A stretch of 64,000 bases of DNA from Cellulomonas xiejunii (GTDB lineage Bacteria; Actinomycetota; Actinomycetes; Actinomycetales; Cellulomonadaceae), in assembly GCF_024508315.1 (NCBI RefSeq), contig NZ_CP101987.1, forward strand, positions 1,798,001 through 1,862,000, read 5' to 3'. Each line of letters starts with the position of its first letter. Position 1 is the first letter of the stretch. A program made the position numbers and the translations under genes. The notes below the pieces were generated by a model. It saw only the letters and a list, made by a program, of their open reading frames with translations. It did no database searches and was not told the origin of the DNA. Of the stretch, positions 52,407-62,605 are shown one piece after another.

Positions 52407-52771
52407 CCGTCGCCGACCGCGTGCGCAAGGCGCTCGCCTCGCAGGCCGAGATCGAGGCCGACGAGGAGCGCGCCGACGCCCTGCGGGTCCCGGGATGCTG
52501 CCCGGTCGCCGCGCTGCCGCACCGCGAGCGCGCCAGCGTCTCCGGCGTGCTGCGCTCGGTGACGTTGCGTCCCCGCGACGGCGTCCCGGCGATCGAGGCC
52601 GAGCTCTACGACGGGTCGGGCGCGCTCGACCTGGTCTGGCTCGGGCGTCGACGGATCGCGGGGATCGAGCCCGGCCGACGGCTGAAGGTCGACGGCATGG
52701 TGTGCCAGGTCGCAGGACGTCGCACCGTCTTCAACCCGCGCTACGAGCTGCGCGCACGACCGGGAGAGTGA
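52403..52771 (+). CDS. OB-fold nucleic-acid-binding protein
   Basis: A 122-residue protein with an OB-fold: SVSGVLRSVTLRPRDGVPAIEAELYDGSGALDLVWLGRRRIAGI, resembling the anticodon-binding/RecG wedge type. Homologue Rv2694c is equally uncharacterised. ATG overlaps the DUF3710 stop (ATGA). Nucleic-acid binding is inferred from fold only. Confidence 0.85.
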   Translation: MTVADRVRKALASQAEIEADEERADALRVPGCCPVAALPHRERASVSGVLRSVTLRPRDGVPAIEAELYDGSGALDLVWLGRRRIAGIEPGRRLKVDGMVCQVAGRRTVFNPRYELRARPGE

Positions 52772-52775
52772 AGCC

Positions 52776-53552
52776 ATGAGCGGGACGACGGGCGAGCGCA
52801 ACGGCGCACCGGGGGACGACGAGCCGGTCATCCTCGACGCGGTCGACGACGTGGTCCCTCCCGAGGAGGGCGGGGCCCGCGGGCTGCGGGCGCTGACGGC
52901 CGACGAGTTCTCCGCCGCCGACGCGGTGGGCGGGGTGCGCGGCGTCGTCGAGGCGGTCGCACCCGGGCTGCTGTTCGTCGTGGTGTACATCGCGTCGGGG
53001 CAGCAGCTGCGCCCCGCGCTGATCGCGGCGTCGGTGGCGGCGGCCGCGGCGGTCGTCGCCCGCCTGGTGCAGCGCACACCCGTCACCCAGGCGTTCTCGG
53101 GTGTGCTCGGCGTCGGTATCGGCGTGGTGTGGGCCTGGCGGACGGGCGACGCGAGCGACTACTTCGCGTACGGGCTGCTCGTCAACGTGACGTACCTGGT
53201 CGGGACGCTCGTGTCGGTCCTCGCCGGGTGGCCGCTGGTCGGACTGGTCATGGGGATGTTCAGCGCTCGCGGACCGCTCGGCGGGGGGCCCTGGTCGGCA
53301 GCCGTCGAGTGGCGGCGCGACCCCGTGCTGCGCCGCCGGTACTCCCTGGCGACGTGGCCGTGGGTCGGGATGTTCGGGCTGCGGCTGCTGGTGCAGCTGC
53401 CGTTGTTCCTGTCGGACGAGGTCGTGTGGCTCGGTACCGCGAAGCTCGCGATGGGTCTGCCGCTGACGGCCGTGGCGCTGTGGATCAGCTGGATGCTGGT
53501 CCGCGGGTCAGGAGGCGCTCGAGAGCCTGCTCGTCCACGTCACGACCCGTGA
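52776..53552 (+). CDS. DUF3159-family membrane protein
   Basis: A 258-residue DUF3159 protein with an acidic cytoplasmic start and about six helices from residue 60 (PGLLFVVVYIASGQQLRP, VTYLVGTLVSVLAGWPLVGLVMG). Conserved WRRDPVLRRRYSLATWPWVGMFGLRLLVQLPLF is typical. Function unknown, neighbour of OB gene as in Rv2693c. The final 23 codons overlap the convergent trkA gene by 68 bp. Confidence 0.87.
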   Translation: MSGTTGERNGAPGDDEPVILDAVDDVVPPEEGGARGLRALTADEFSAADAVGGVRGVVEAVAPGLLFVVVYIASGQQLRPALIAASVAAAAAVVARLVQRTPVTQAFSGVLGVGIGVVWAWRTGDASDYFAYGLLVNVTYLVGTLVSVLAGWPLVGLVMGMFSARGPLGGGPWSAAVEWRRDPVLRRRYSLATWPWVGMFGLRLLVQLPLFLSDEVVWLGTAKLAMGLPLTAVALWISWMLVRGSGGAREPARPRHDP

Positions 53553-54159
53553 CGAAGAGCAGCTCGTCGCGCCCTTCGAGGGTGTCGTCCGGGCTGGGGG
53601 TGAGCGGACGCGCGTCCCGCACGATGCACGCCAGCACCGTGTCGGTGGGCCACTCGACCTCACCGATGCGGACGCCCGCGAGCGGTGAGCCCTGAGGCAG
53701 CGTCAGCTCGAGGATGTTCGCCTTCGACTGGTGGAACGTGAAGATGCGCACGAGGTCGCCGACGGCGACGGCCTCCTCCACCATCGCGGTCATGATCCGC
53801 GGCGTCGAGACTGCGACGTCCACGCCCCACGCCCCGTCGAACATCCACTCGTTCTTCGGGTTGTTCACGCGGGCGACCGTGCGCGGCACCCCGAACTCCG
53901 TCTTGGCCAGGAGCGAGATCACGAGGTTGGCCTTGTCGTCGCCGGTGGCGGCGACCATGACGTCGCACTCGTCCGCCCGCACCTCGCGCAGCGTGGGCAG
54001 CTCGCACGCGTCGGCCAGCAGCCAGTCCGCGTCCGCGACCTGCGCGACGCGCATCGCCGACGGCTGGCGGTCGACCAGCGTGACCTCGTGGTCGTGTGCC
54101 AGCAGCTCACGTGCGATGGACCGGCCGACGGAGCCCGCCCCGGCGATGACGACCCTCAT
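53485..54159 (-). CDS. TrkA-type potassium regulator, second copy (CeoC-like)
   Basis: A 224-residue RCK protein: an N-terminal Rossmann domain with GAGSVGRSIARELLAHDHEVTLVD (GxGxxG near residues 7-12) and a C-terminal RCK-C domain with PLAGVRIGEVEWPTDTVLACI. It gates K+ transport with bound nucleotide. ATG 54159 overlaps the stop of the first TrkA gene. The reading frame runs on upstream but that is the shadow of the neighbour. Confidence 0.92.
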   Translation of the reverse strand: MRVVIAGAGSVGRSIARELLAHDHEVTLVDRQPSAMRVAQVADADWLLADACELPTLREVRADECDVMVAATGDDKANLVISLLAKTEFGVPRTVARVNNPKNEWMFDGAWGVDVAVSTPRIMTAMVEEAVAVGDLVRIFTFHQSKANILELTLPQGSPLAGVRIGEVEWPTDTVLACIVRDARPLTPSPDDTLEGRDELLFVTGRDVDEQALERLLTRGPASS

Positions 54160-54821
54160 GAGCCCGCCACCGGCGGTGCGGTGAGGACGCGTTCGACTGC
54201 CGGCGCCTCGTCGACGCGCAGCAGCATGTGCACGACGTCGTTCTCCTGCAGGACCGAGCCCTCGGCGGGCAGCAGGCCGTCGCCGTAGCGCGTGACGTAC
54301 GCCACGCGGGCCCCGGTGGCGTCCTCCAGCGCCCGCAGCGGCCGGCCCACCCAGGAGGGGTGGACGTCGACCTGCGCCAGCTGGATCTTGCCGGAGGCGT
54401 CGCGGTGCTCGTCGGTCATCCCCATCGGGAGCATGCGCCGCAGCACCTGGTCCGCCGTCCACCGCACGGTCGCCACGGTCGGGATGCCGAGCCGCTGGTA
54501 GATCTCGGCGCGGTGCGGGTCGTAGATGCGGGCCACGACGTTCTCGACACCGAACGTCTCGCGCACGACGCGCGCCGCGAGGATGTTCGAGTTGTCGCCG
54601 TCGGAGACCGCGGCGAACGCGTAGGTGTCGTCGATGCCGGCGGTGCGCAGGGTGTCGCGGTCGAATCCCAGCCCGGTGACCTTGTTGCCGGAGAACGCGA
54701 CGTCGAGGCGGCGGAAGGCGTCCGGGTTCTGGTCGATCACCGCGACCGAGTGCCCGCGGGACTCCAGCGACTGCGCGAGGGTCGCCCCGACCCGTCCGCA
54801 TCCCATGATGACGAAGTGCAC
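54156..54821 (-). CDS. TrkA-type potassium regulator, first copy (CeoB-like)
   Basis: A 221-residue RCK protein with GCGRVGATLAQSLESRGHSVAVID, then KVTGLGFDRDTL and a C-terminal domain VHPSWVGRPLRALEDATGARVAYVTRYG. With the second copy it resembles CeoB/CeoC of M. tuberculosis (Rv2691/Rv2692). No TrkH-type channel gene is beside it, but the divergent KimA-like permease is a possible partner. GTG 54821 is 8 nt after TAGCGT. Confidence 0.92.
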   Translation of the reverse strand: MHFVIMGCGRVGATLAQSLESRGHSVAVIDQNPDAFRRLDVAFSGNKVTGLGFDRDTLRTAGIDDTYAFAAVSDGDNSNILAARVVRETFGVENVVARIYDPHRAEIYQRLGIPTVATVRWTADQVLRRMLPMGMTDEHRDASGKIQLAQVDVHPSWVGRPLRALEDATGARVAYVTRYGDGLLPAEGSVLQENDVVHMLLRVDEAPAVERVLTAPPVAGS

Positions 54822-54829
54822 AGCCGGTC

Positions 54830-54835
54830 ACGCTA
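54830..54835 (-). promoter_or_regulatory. -10 element of the trkA pair (leaderless)
   Basis: TAGCGT on the minus strand, 8 nt before GTG 54821; only 84 bp separate it from the divergent kimA-like -10 box. Confidence 0.55.
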
Positions 54836-54919
54836 TACCCCGCTCGCGCCGACGCGCAGCGGACCGGCCCGCCAGAAGGCTGCTGGCCCCATCACATGTG
54901 CCGGGGCACCCGGCAGGCA

Positions 54920-54925
54920 TACGAT
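54920..54925 (+). promoter_or_regulatory. -10 element of the KimA-like gene (leaderless)
   Basis: TACGAT, 8 nt before GTG 54934. Fixes the start. Confidence 0.6.
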
Positions 54926-54933
54926 CGCTGATC

Positions 54934-56937
54934 GTGTCGGACCTCGCAGACGCCGCCAAGCGGCTCGTGCTCGGCCGACCGGTCCGCAGCGACCGGCTCG
55001 GTCACACCCTGCTCCCCAAGCGTGTCGCCCTACCCGTCTTCGCGTCCGACGCGCTGTCGTCCGTCGCGTACGCCCCCGACGAGATCCTGCTGACCCTGTC
55101 GTTGGCCGGGCTGTCGGCCCTGACGATCTCGCCGTGGGTCGGCGTCGTGGTGGCGATCGTGCTGCTGACGGTGGTGGCGTCGTACCGGCAGAACGTGCAC
55201 GCCTACCCGTCGGGCGGTGGCGACTACGAGGTCGCGTCGGTCAACCTGGGTCCCCGGGCCGGCGTGACCGTCGCGAGCGCGCTGCTGGTCGACTACACGC
55301 TGACGGTCGCCGTCTCGATCTCGGCCGGTGCGCAGTACGCCGCGACCGCGGTGCCGGCGCTGCGGGGCCACGAGACGGCGTTCGCGGTCGGTCTCGTCGT
55401 GTGCCTGGCCCTGGCGAACCTGCGGGGCGTCAAGGAGTCCGGCAGCGCGTTCGCCATCCCCGTCTACCTGTTCATGGCGGCGATGGGATCCCTCGCGGTG
55501 GTCGGGGCGGTGCGCTACTTCACCGGCGGGCTGCCGCCCGCCGAGAGCGCGACGCTGGACGTGGCAGCCGAGGCGGGCTTCGACCAGGGCCTCATGGGGC
55601 TGGCGGGCGGGTTCCTGGTGCTGCGTGCCTTCGCGTCGGGCTGCGCCGCACTGACGGGGGTGGAGGCGATCAGCAACGGGGTGCCCGCGTTCCGCAAGCC
55701 GAAGTCACGCAACGCGGCGACGACGCTCGCGCTGCTCGGCGGGATCTCGATCTCGATGATCATGGCGATCCTGCTGCTCGCGCAGGCGACCGGCGTGAGG
55801 TTCGCGCAGGACCCTGCGACGCAGCTGCTCCGCGACGGGGTGCCCGTGGGCGAGGACTACGAGCAGCACCCCGTCATCAGCCAGCTCGCGGCCTCGGTCT
55901 TCTCGGGCGTCGACGTGCTGTTCGTCGCCGTGTCGGTGGTGACGGGTCTGATCCTGGTGCTCGCGGCCAACACCGCCTTCAACGGCTTCCCGGTGCTCGG
56001 CTCGATCCTGGCGCGCGACGGCTACCTGCCCCGCCAGCTGCACACGCGCGGGGACCGGCTGGCGTTCTCCAACGGGATCATCACGCTGGCCGCCGCGGCC
56101 GTCGCGCTCATCTGGGTCTTCGACGCGCAGGTCACGCGCCTGATCCAGCTCTACATCGTCGGGGTCTTCGTGTCCTTCACGCTGTCGCAGCTCGGCATGG
56201 TGCGGCACTGGACCCGCAAGCTGCGCACCGAACCCGAGCCGGGCGTCCGGACCAGGATGCGGCGCTCGCGGGTCATCAACGGGATCGGCCTCGGGATGAC
56301 CGGCACGGTGCTCGTCATCGTCCTGCTCACCAAGTTCACGCACGGCGCCTGGCTGGCGATCCTCGCGATGGGCATGGTCTTCGCCGCGATGCAGGCCGTG
56401 CACCGGCACTACACGCGCGTGCGGGCCGAGCTCGCTCTGGACGACGACCTGCAGGCGGCCCGCGCGCTGCCCAGCCGGGTGCACGCGGTGGTCCTCGTCT
56501 CCCACCTGCACCGCCCGACCATGCGCGCGCTGGCGTACGCACGCGCGTCGCGGCCCAGCGTGATCGAGGCCGTGACCGTCGGTGTCGACCCCGACGAGGT
56601 GTCCGCGCTGCAGGCGCAGTGGGAGGCCGCGGACCTGCCTGTCCCGCTGAAGGTCCTCGACTCGCCGTTCCGGGAGATCACCCGTCCGGTGCTGACGTAC
56701 GTGCGCTCGATCCGTCGTGAGAGCCCGCGCGACCTCGTGGTCGTCTACATCCCCGAGTACGTCGTGGGGCACTGGTGGGAGCAGCTGCTGCACAACCAGA
56801 GCGCGTTGCGGCTCAAGAGCCGGCTGCTGTTCACGCCGGGCGTGGTCGTGGCGTCGGTGCCGTGGCAGCTCGCGTCGACCGCGGGACAGACAGGGCTCGA
56901 GGACGCCGTCCGGGGTACCGTGCCGCGTGGCTACTGA
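54934..56937 (+). CDS. APC-superfamily permease, KimA-like
   Basis: A 667-residue membrane protein with 12 or so helices and a C-terminal cytosolic domain of ~170 residues (HAVVLVSHLHRPTMRALAYAR ... VIEAVTVGVDPDEV), the layout of KimA/YdaO potassium importers. LPVFASDALSSVAYAPDEIL near residue 30 is typical. KimA of Bacillus is inhibited by c-di-AMP; that is family knowledge. Being divergent from two TrkA proteins strengthens a K+ role. GTG 54934 is 8 nt after TACGAT. The 3' end overlaps the next gene by 11 nt. Confidence 0.88.
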   Translation: MSDLADAAKRLVLGRPVRSDRLGHTLLPKRVALPVFASDALSSVAYAPDEILLTLSLAGLSALTISPWVGVVVAIVLLTVVASYRQNVHAYPSGGGDYEVASVNLGPRAGVTVASALLVDYTLTVAVSISAGAQYAATAVPALRGHETAFAVGLVVCLALANLRGVKESGSAFAIPVYLFMAAMGSLAVVGAVRYFTGGLPPAESATLDVAAEAGFDQGLMGLAGGFLVLRAFASGCAALTGVEAISNGVPAFRKPKSRNAATTLALLGGISISMIMAILLLAQATGVRFAQDPATQLLRDGVPVGEDYEQHPVISQLAASVFSGVDVLFVAVSVVTGLILVLAANTAFNGFPVLGSILARDGYLPRQLHTRGDRLAFSNGIITLAAAAVALIWVFDAQVTRLIQLYIVGVFVSFTLSQLGMVRHWTRKLRTEPEPGVRTRMRRSRVINGIGLGMTGTVLVIVLLTKFTHGAWLAILAMGMVFAAMQAVHRHYTRVRAELALDDDLQAARALPSRVHAVVLVSHLHRPTMRALAYARASRPSVIEAVTVGVDPDEVSALQAQWEAADLPVPLKVLDSPFREITRPVLTYVRSIRRESPRDLVVVYIPEYVVGHWWEQLLHNQSALRLKSRLLFTPGVVVASVPWQLASTAGQTGLEDAVRGTVPRGY

Positions 56938-58189
56938 CTCCCTGCGTACCGGTACGACCGTCGAGCTCGAGATCGGGCCGGTCGCTCACGGCGGGCACTG
57001 CGTGGCCCGTCACGAGGGGCGTGTCGTGTTCGTCCGGCACACGCTGCCGGGCGAGCGCGTGCGCGCGCGGCTGACCGACGCGGGGCCCGAGGCGAAGTTC
57101 TGGCGGGCCGACGCGATCGAGGTGCTCGACCCGTCGCCGGACCGCGTGCCGTCCGCGTGGCCCGCCGCCGGACCGGGCGGGGCGGGCGGGGGAGAGCTCG
57201 CCCACGTCGCGCTGCCCGCGCAGCGCGTGTGGAAGGAGACCGTGCTGGCGGAGCAGCTGCACCGCCTGGCGCGGCTCGACCTCGTGCCGCGCGTCGAGGC
57301 GGCGCCCGGCGACGACGAGCGCGGCGGCCTGGCGTACCGGACGCGCATCGACCTGCACGTCGACGCCGAGGGACGCGCGGGGATGCGTGCCCACCGGTCG
57401 CACGACATCGTGCCGCTGACGGACATGCCGCTCGCGACCGAGGATGTCGCGGCGCTGGGGCTGTTCGACCGCCGCTGGCCGGCGGGTTCGCGGATCGAGG
57501 CCGTGGCACCGGCGGACGGCTCGCAGGCGATGGTGCTGCTCGACGGCGCGCCGTTCGACCTGCACTCGAACCGGCGCGACCTGCGGCCCAACGCGCGGGC
57601 GGCCGTCCGCGAGCACGTGCGGGTCGGCGGGACCGACTACACCTACCGCGTCGCGGCGGCCGGGTTCTGGCAGGTGCACCGGGCGGCGCCGGGGCTGCTG
57701 GCCGCGCGCGTGCTGGACGCCGTCGGTGACGTCGCGGGTGCGACCGTGCTCGACCTGTACGCGGGCGCAGGGCTCTTCTCGTCGCCGCTGGCGGACGCCG
57801 TCGGACCGGACGGCCGGCTCGTGGCCGTCGAGGGCGACGAGCGTGCCGTCCGTGACGCGCGCCGCAACGCGCACGACCGTCCCCAGGTCGAGCTGCACGC
57901 CGGCGACGTGGCGGACGTGCTGACGGGGCGCCGCGGTGCGGTCGCGCCGGCCGCCGCGGCCGACGTCGTCGTGCTGGACCCGCCCCGGACGGGCGCCGGG
58001 CGGCGCGTCGTGGAGGCCGTCGCCGCGCTGCGCCCGCGGCGCATCGTGTACGTGGCGTGCGACCCCGCGGCACTGGCGCGTGACATCGCCCTGTTCGGCG
58101 AGCGGGGCTGGTCGGACGTGACGGTCACGGGCTACGACCTGTTCCCGATGACGCACCACCTCGAGGCGGTCGCCGTCCTGGACCGCTGA
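56927..58189 (+). CDS. TrmA/RlmD-like RNA uracil-C5 methyltransferase
   Basis: A 420-residue SAM enzyme. An N-terminal TRAM domain (ELEIGPVAHGGHCVARHEGRVVFV) precedes the methyltransferase domain with VLDLYAGAGLFS (near 275), LDPPRTGAG, catalytic Cys in VACDPAALARD (near 377) and base Glu in HLEAVAVLD. The Fe-S cysteines found in RlmD-type enzymes are absent: the expected CGGC-type segment reads GGAGGGELAHVAL. It matches Rv2689c by place. GTG 56927, 5 nt after TACCGT, overlaps the permease gene. Confidence 0.88.
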   Translation: MATDSLRTGTTVELEIGPVAHGGHCVARHEGRVVFVRHTLPGERVRARLTDAGPEAKFWRADAIEVLDPSPDRVPSAWPAAGPGGAGGGELAHVALPAQRVWKETVLAEQLHRLARLDLVPRVEAAPGDDERGGLAYRTRIDLHVDAEGRAGMRAHRSHDIVPLTDMPLATEDVAALGLFDRRWPAGSRIEAVAPADGSQAMVLLDGAPFDLHSNRRDLRPNARAAVREHVRVGGTDYTYRVAAAGFWQVHRAAPGLLAARVLDAVGDVAGATVLDLYAGAGLFSSPLADAVGPDGRLVAVEGDERAVRDARRNAHDRPQVELHAGDVADVLTGRRGAVAPAAAADVVVLDPPRTGAGRRVVEAVAALRPRRIVYVACDPAALARDIALFGERGWSDVTVTGYDLFPMTHHLEAVAVLDR

Positions 58190-58205
58190 CACGCGTCCGC
58201 GCTGA

Positions 58206-58220
58206 GGGGCGGCGCGCCCC
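58206..58220 (+). terminator. short hairpin after the methyltransferase gene
   Basis: GGGGCG-GCG-CGCCCC, perfect 6-bp stem, 17 nt after the stop of the TrmA-like gene. No T run, so only a modest terminator. Confidence 0.4.
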
Positions 58221-58229
58221 ACGCGGGCC

Positions 58230-58260
58230 TAGCGTGGGGACGAGCCCGCGCGACGGGCTC
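58230..58260 (+). promoter_or_regulatory. promoter and 5' hairpin of the 58-residue ORF
   Basis: TAGCGT at 58230-58235, then a perfect 7-bp hairpin GAGCCCG-CGCGA-CGGGCTC at 58242-58260. If transcription starts about 7 nt after the box, the hairpin is the very 5' end of the message, which is a typical stabiliser. The leader would be about 65 nt. Confidence 0.55.
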
Positions 58261-58306
58261 CGACGGGGCGACGGGACCCGCCGAGGACCGACGACAGGAG
58301 TGCATG

Positions 58307-58483
58307 ATGACCGCGTCGCAGGATCCCGCTGAGCGGCTCGCGGAAGCCAGCCGCATCGCGACCCAGGAGCTTCACAAGCAGGGCACGCCCGAGTACGACC
58401 CGCGCGCGCACGAGCGCGCGGTGGAGGCCGAGCGCAAGGCGGCCGAGGCGTTGCGTGCGAGCCGAAAGGCCGACGCGGGTTGA
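58307..58483 (+). CDS. small helical charged protein
   Basis: A 58-residue frame: mainly charged, helical residues (AERLAEASRIATQELHKQG, AVEAERKAAEALRAS) with no Cys. GGAG at 58297-58300 with a 6-nt spacer favours the second ATG at 58307; the first at 58304 leaves only 3 nt. A TAGCGT box and 5' hairpin lie upstream. Function unknown. Its codon use is similar to neighbours, which supports real coding. Confidence 0.65.
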   Translation: MTASQDPAERLAEASRIATQELHKQGTPEYDPRAHERAVEAERKAAEALRASRKADAG

Positions 58484-58790
58484 CGGCCGGCTCGCGGGCG
58501 GGGGCGGTCGACGACCCCCCCGCCCGTGTCCGTGGCGTGGCGTTGCGTGCATGGACGGGGCGGGACGCGGTAGCATCTATCTCGACATCAAGATATTCGT
58601 CCTGAGGTACGCCCGGACGTCACGTCGTCGTCGCACCGCATGCAGCGAGCGCCTCCGGGTGCTGCGCCGGTACGACCGGCGCAGCCGTCCGCGGCACGGC
58701 CGTTCCGCCCGGTCCTAGGCTGGGTCGTACGCCACCCCCGGACACGCCGGGCCTCGTAACGCCCGGGCACCCGCCAGCGAAGGAGCACCC
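58484..58790 (+). other. 307-bp intergenic region before acnA
   Basis: The only gap over 300 bp. It holds an 18-bp palindrome at 58578-58595, a TAGGCT box near 58714, and the GAAGGAG site at 58779-58785 for acnA. Nothing else coding was seen on either strand; the long reverse frame over it is a shadow. Confidence 0.8.
58578..58595. promoter_or_regulatory. 18-bp operator-like palindrome upstream of acnA
   Basis: TATCTCGACATCAAGATA: positions pair as TATCT-n-GA-nn-TC-n-AGATA, 14 of 18 bases symmetric. It is strikingly AT-rich for this genome. A dyad of this kind ~200 bp before aconitase suggests control by an unidentified repressor, possibly of the TCA cycle. Confidence 0.6.
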
Positions 58791-61610
<2,820 letters not shown>

Positions 61611-61626
61611 CGCGACGCACGCAGGT

Positions 61627-61657
61627 GAGGGGCGTCCCGCTCGGCGGGGCGCCCCTC
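61627..61657 (+). terminator. acnA terminator
   Basis: GAGGGGCGTCCCG (61627-61639), 5-nt loop, CGGGGCGCCCCTC (61645-61657), 13-bp stem with a single G-T wobble, 17 nt after the acnA stop and before the convergent kinase end. Confidence 0.8.
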
Positions 61658-61694
61658 GCGCTGTTCGCCTGCCCGCGTGTCCGCGGGTCGAGCC

Positions 61695-62591
61695 TCAGCC
61701 GTGCGCGACCTGCACGGCGGTGTGACGGCCGACCTCGGCCATCAGCGGGTACTCGTCGGGGTGGGCGAGCAACACCGGCACGTAGGACGCCGCCCAGGCC
61801 CGTGCCCGGACCCACGTCGCGTCGTCCCAGCGGTGCGCCTCCTGCGTCCGGGCCACGAAGGCCGCGCGCCCGGCCGCGTCGAACGTCATCCACGCGGTGG
61901 CGAGGTCGCTCGCGGGGTCGCCGGAGCACAGGTCGCCGAAGTCGATCAGGCCCGTCAGGTGGCCGCCCGCGGCCACGAGGTTGCCCGGGTGCGGGTCGCC
62001 GTGGACCCAGACGGGGTCCCGGTCCCACGCGGGCGCTGCCAGGCCCGCGTCGAGCGCGTCGCGCAGGGCGTCGGCGTGCGGGACGTCGGCCGTCAGCCGC
62101 GCCACCATCACGTCGTACCGCTGCGCGAGGGGCACGCCCCGGTACGGGTTGGTGGGCGCGTCGGGCGGCGCGGGGTGGTGCAGCGCGGCCAGCGCGTCGG
62201 CGAGCTCCCTCGCCCAGCCGGTGCGCCCCGTGACCGGTGTCGCGGCGACAGGTGCGCCTTGCAGCCACGGCACGACGCTCCACGTCCACGGGTAGCCGAG
62301 CCCTGGGCGGCCGTCGCGGACCGGGCGGGGGACGGGCACCGGCAGCTGCTCCGCGAGGACCGGCAGCCACCGCTGCTCGCGCTCGACGAGCGTCGACGAC
62401 ATCTCCCGCACCGGGAACCGCAGCGCGAGGTCCTCGCCCAGCCGCCACGTGAGGTTGTCCCAGCCGAACGTGCGCCCGTGCAGCGGCAGGTGCGCGAGGT
62501 CGGGGTGCTGCTGCACGAGCAGGGCGCGGGCGAGGTCCGCGTCGACGTCGATCTCGATCTTCGGATGGCGAGGCGGCGGGGATGTCGTCAC
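61695..62591 (-). CDS. APH-family phosphotransferase
   Basis: A 298-residue protein-kinase-like enzyme of the aminoglycoside phosphotransferase/choline kinase fold. Catalytic loop HGDPHPGNLV and metal motif LIDFGD are near residues 200-220, and an upstream FGWDNLTWRLG matches the nucleotide domain. The substrate is unknown; it need not be a drug-resistance gene. GTG 62591 is fixed by TACCGT 6 nt upstream; the frame extending to 62843 is rejected since it overlaps the LacI gene. Confidence 0.85.
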   Translation of the reverse strand: MTTSPPPRHPKIEIDVDADLARALLVQQHPDLAHLPLHGRTFGWDNLTWRLGEDLALRFPVREMSSTLVEREQRWLPVLAEQLPVPVPRPVRDGRPGLGYPWTWSVVPWLQGAPVAATPVTGRTGWARELADALAALHHPAPPDAPTNPYRGVPLAQRYDVMVARLTADVPHADALRDALDAGLAAPAWDRDPVWVHGDPHPGNLVAAGGHLTGLIDFGDLCSGDPASDLATAWMTFDAAGRAAFVARTQEAHRWDDATWVRARAWAASYVPVLLAHPDEYPLMAEVGRHTAVQVAHG

Positions 62592-62597
62592 GGGGTG

Positions 62598-62603
62598 ACG
62601 GTA
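62598..62603 (-). promoter_or_regulatory. -10 element of the APH-like gene (leaderless)
   Basis: TACCGT on the minus strand, 6 nt before GTG 62591. Confidence 0.55.
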
Positions 62604-62605
62604 TG

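Noticed and set aside
53485-54831. A single 448-codon double TrkA gene
   Set aside because: The long frame reads the second RCK protein in the proper frame but runs over the first in a shadow frame; two genes with an ATGA overlap explain the motifs.
61695-62591. Aminoglycoside resistance gene
   Set aside because: The fold is shared by many metabolite kinases, and nothing around it suggests drug resistance; substrate left open.
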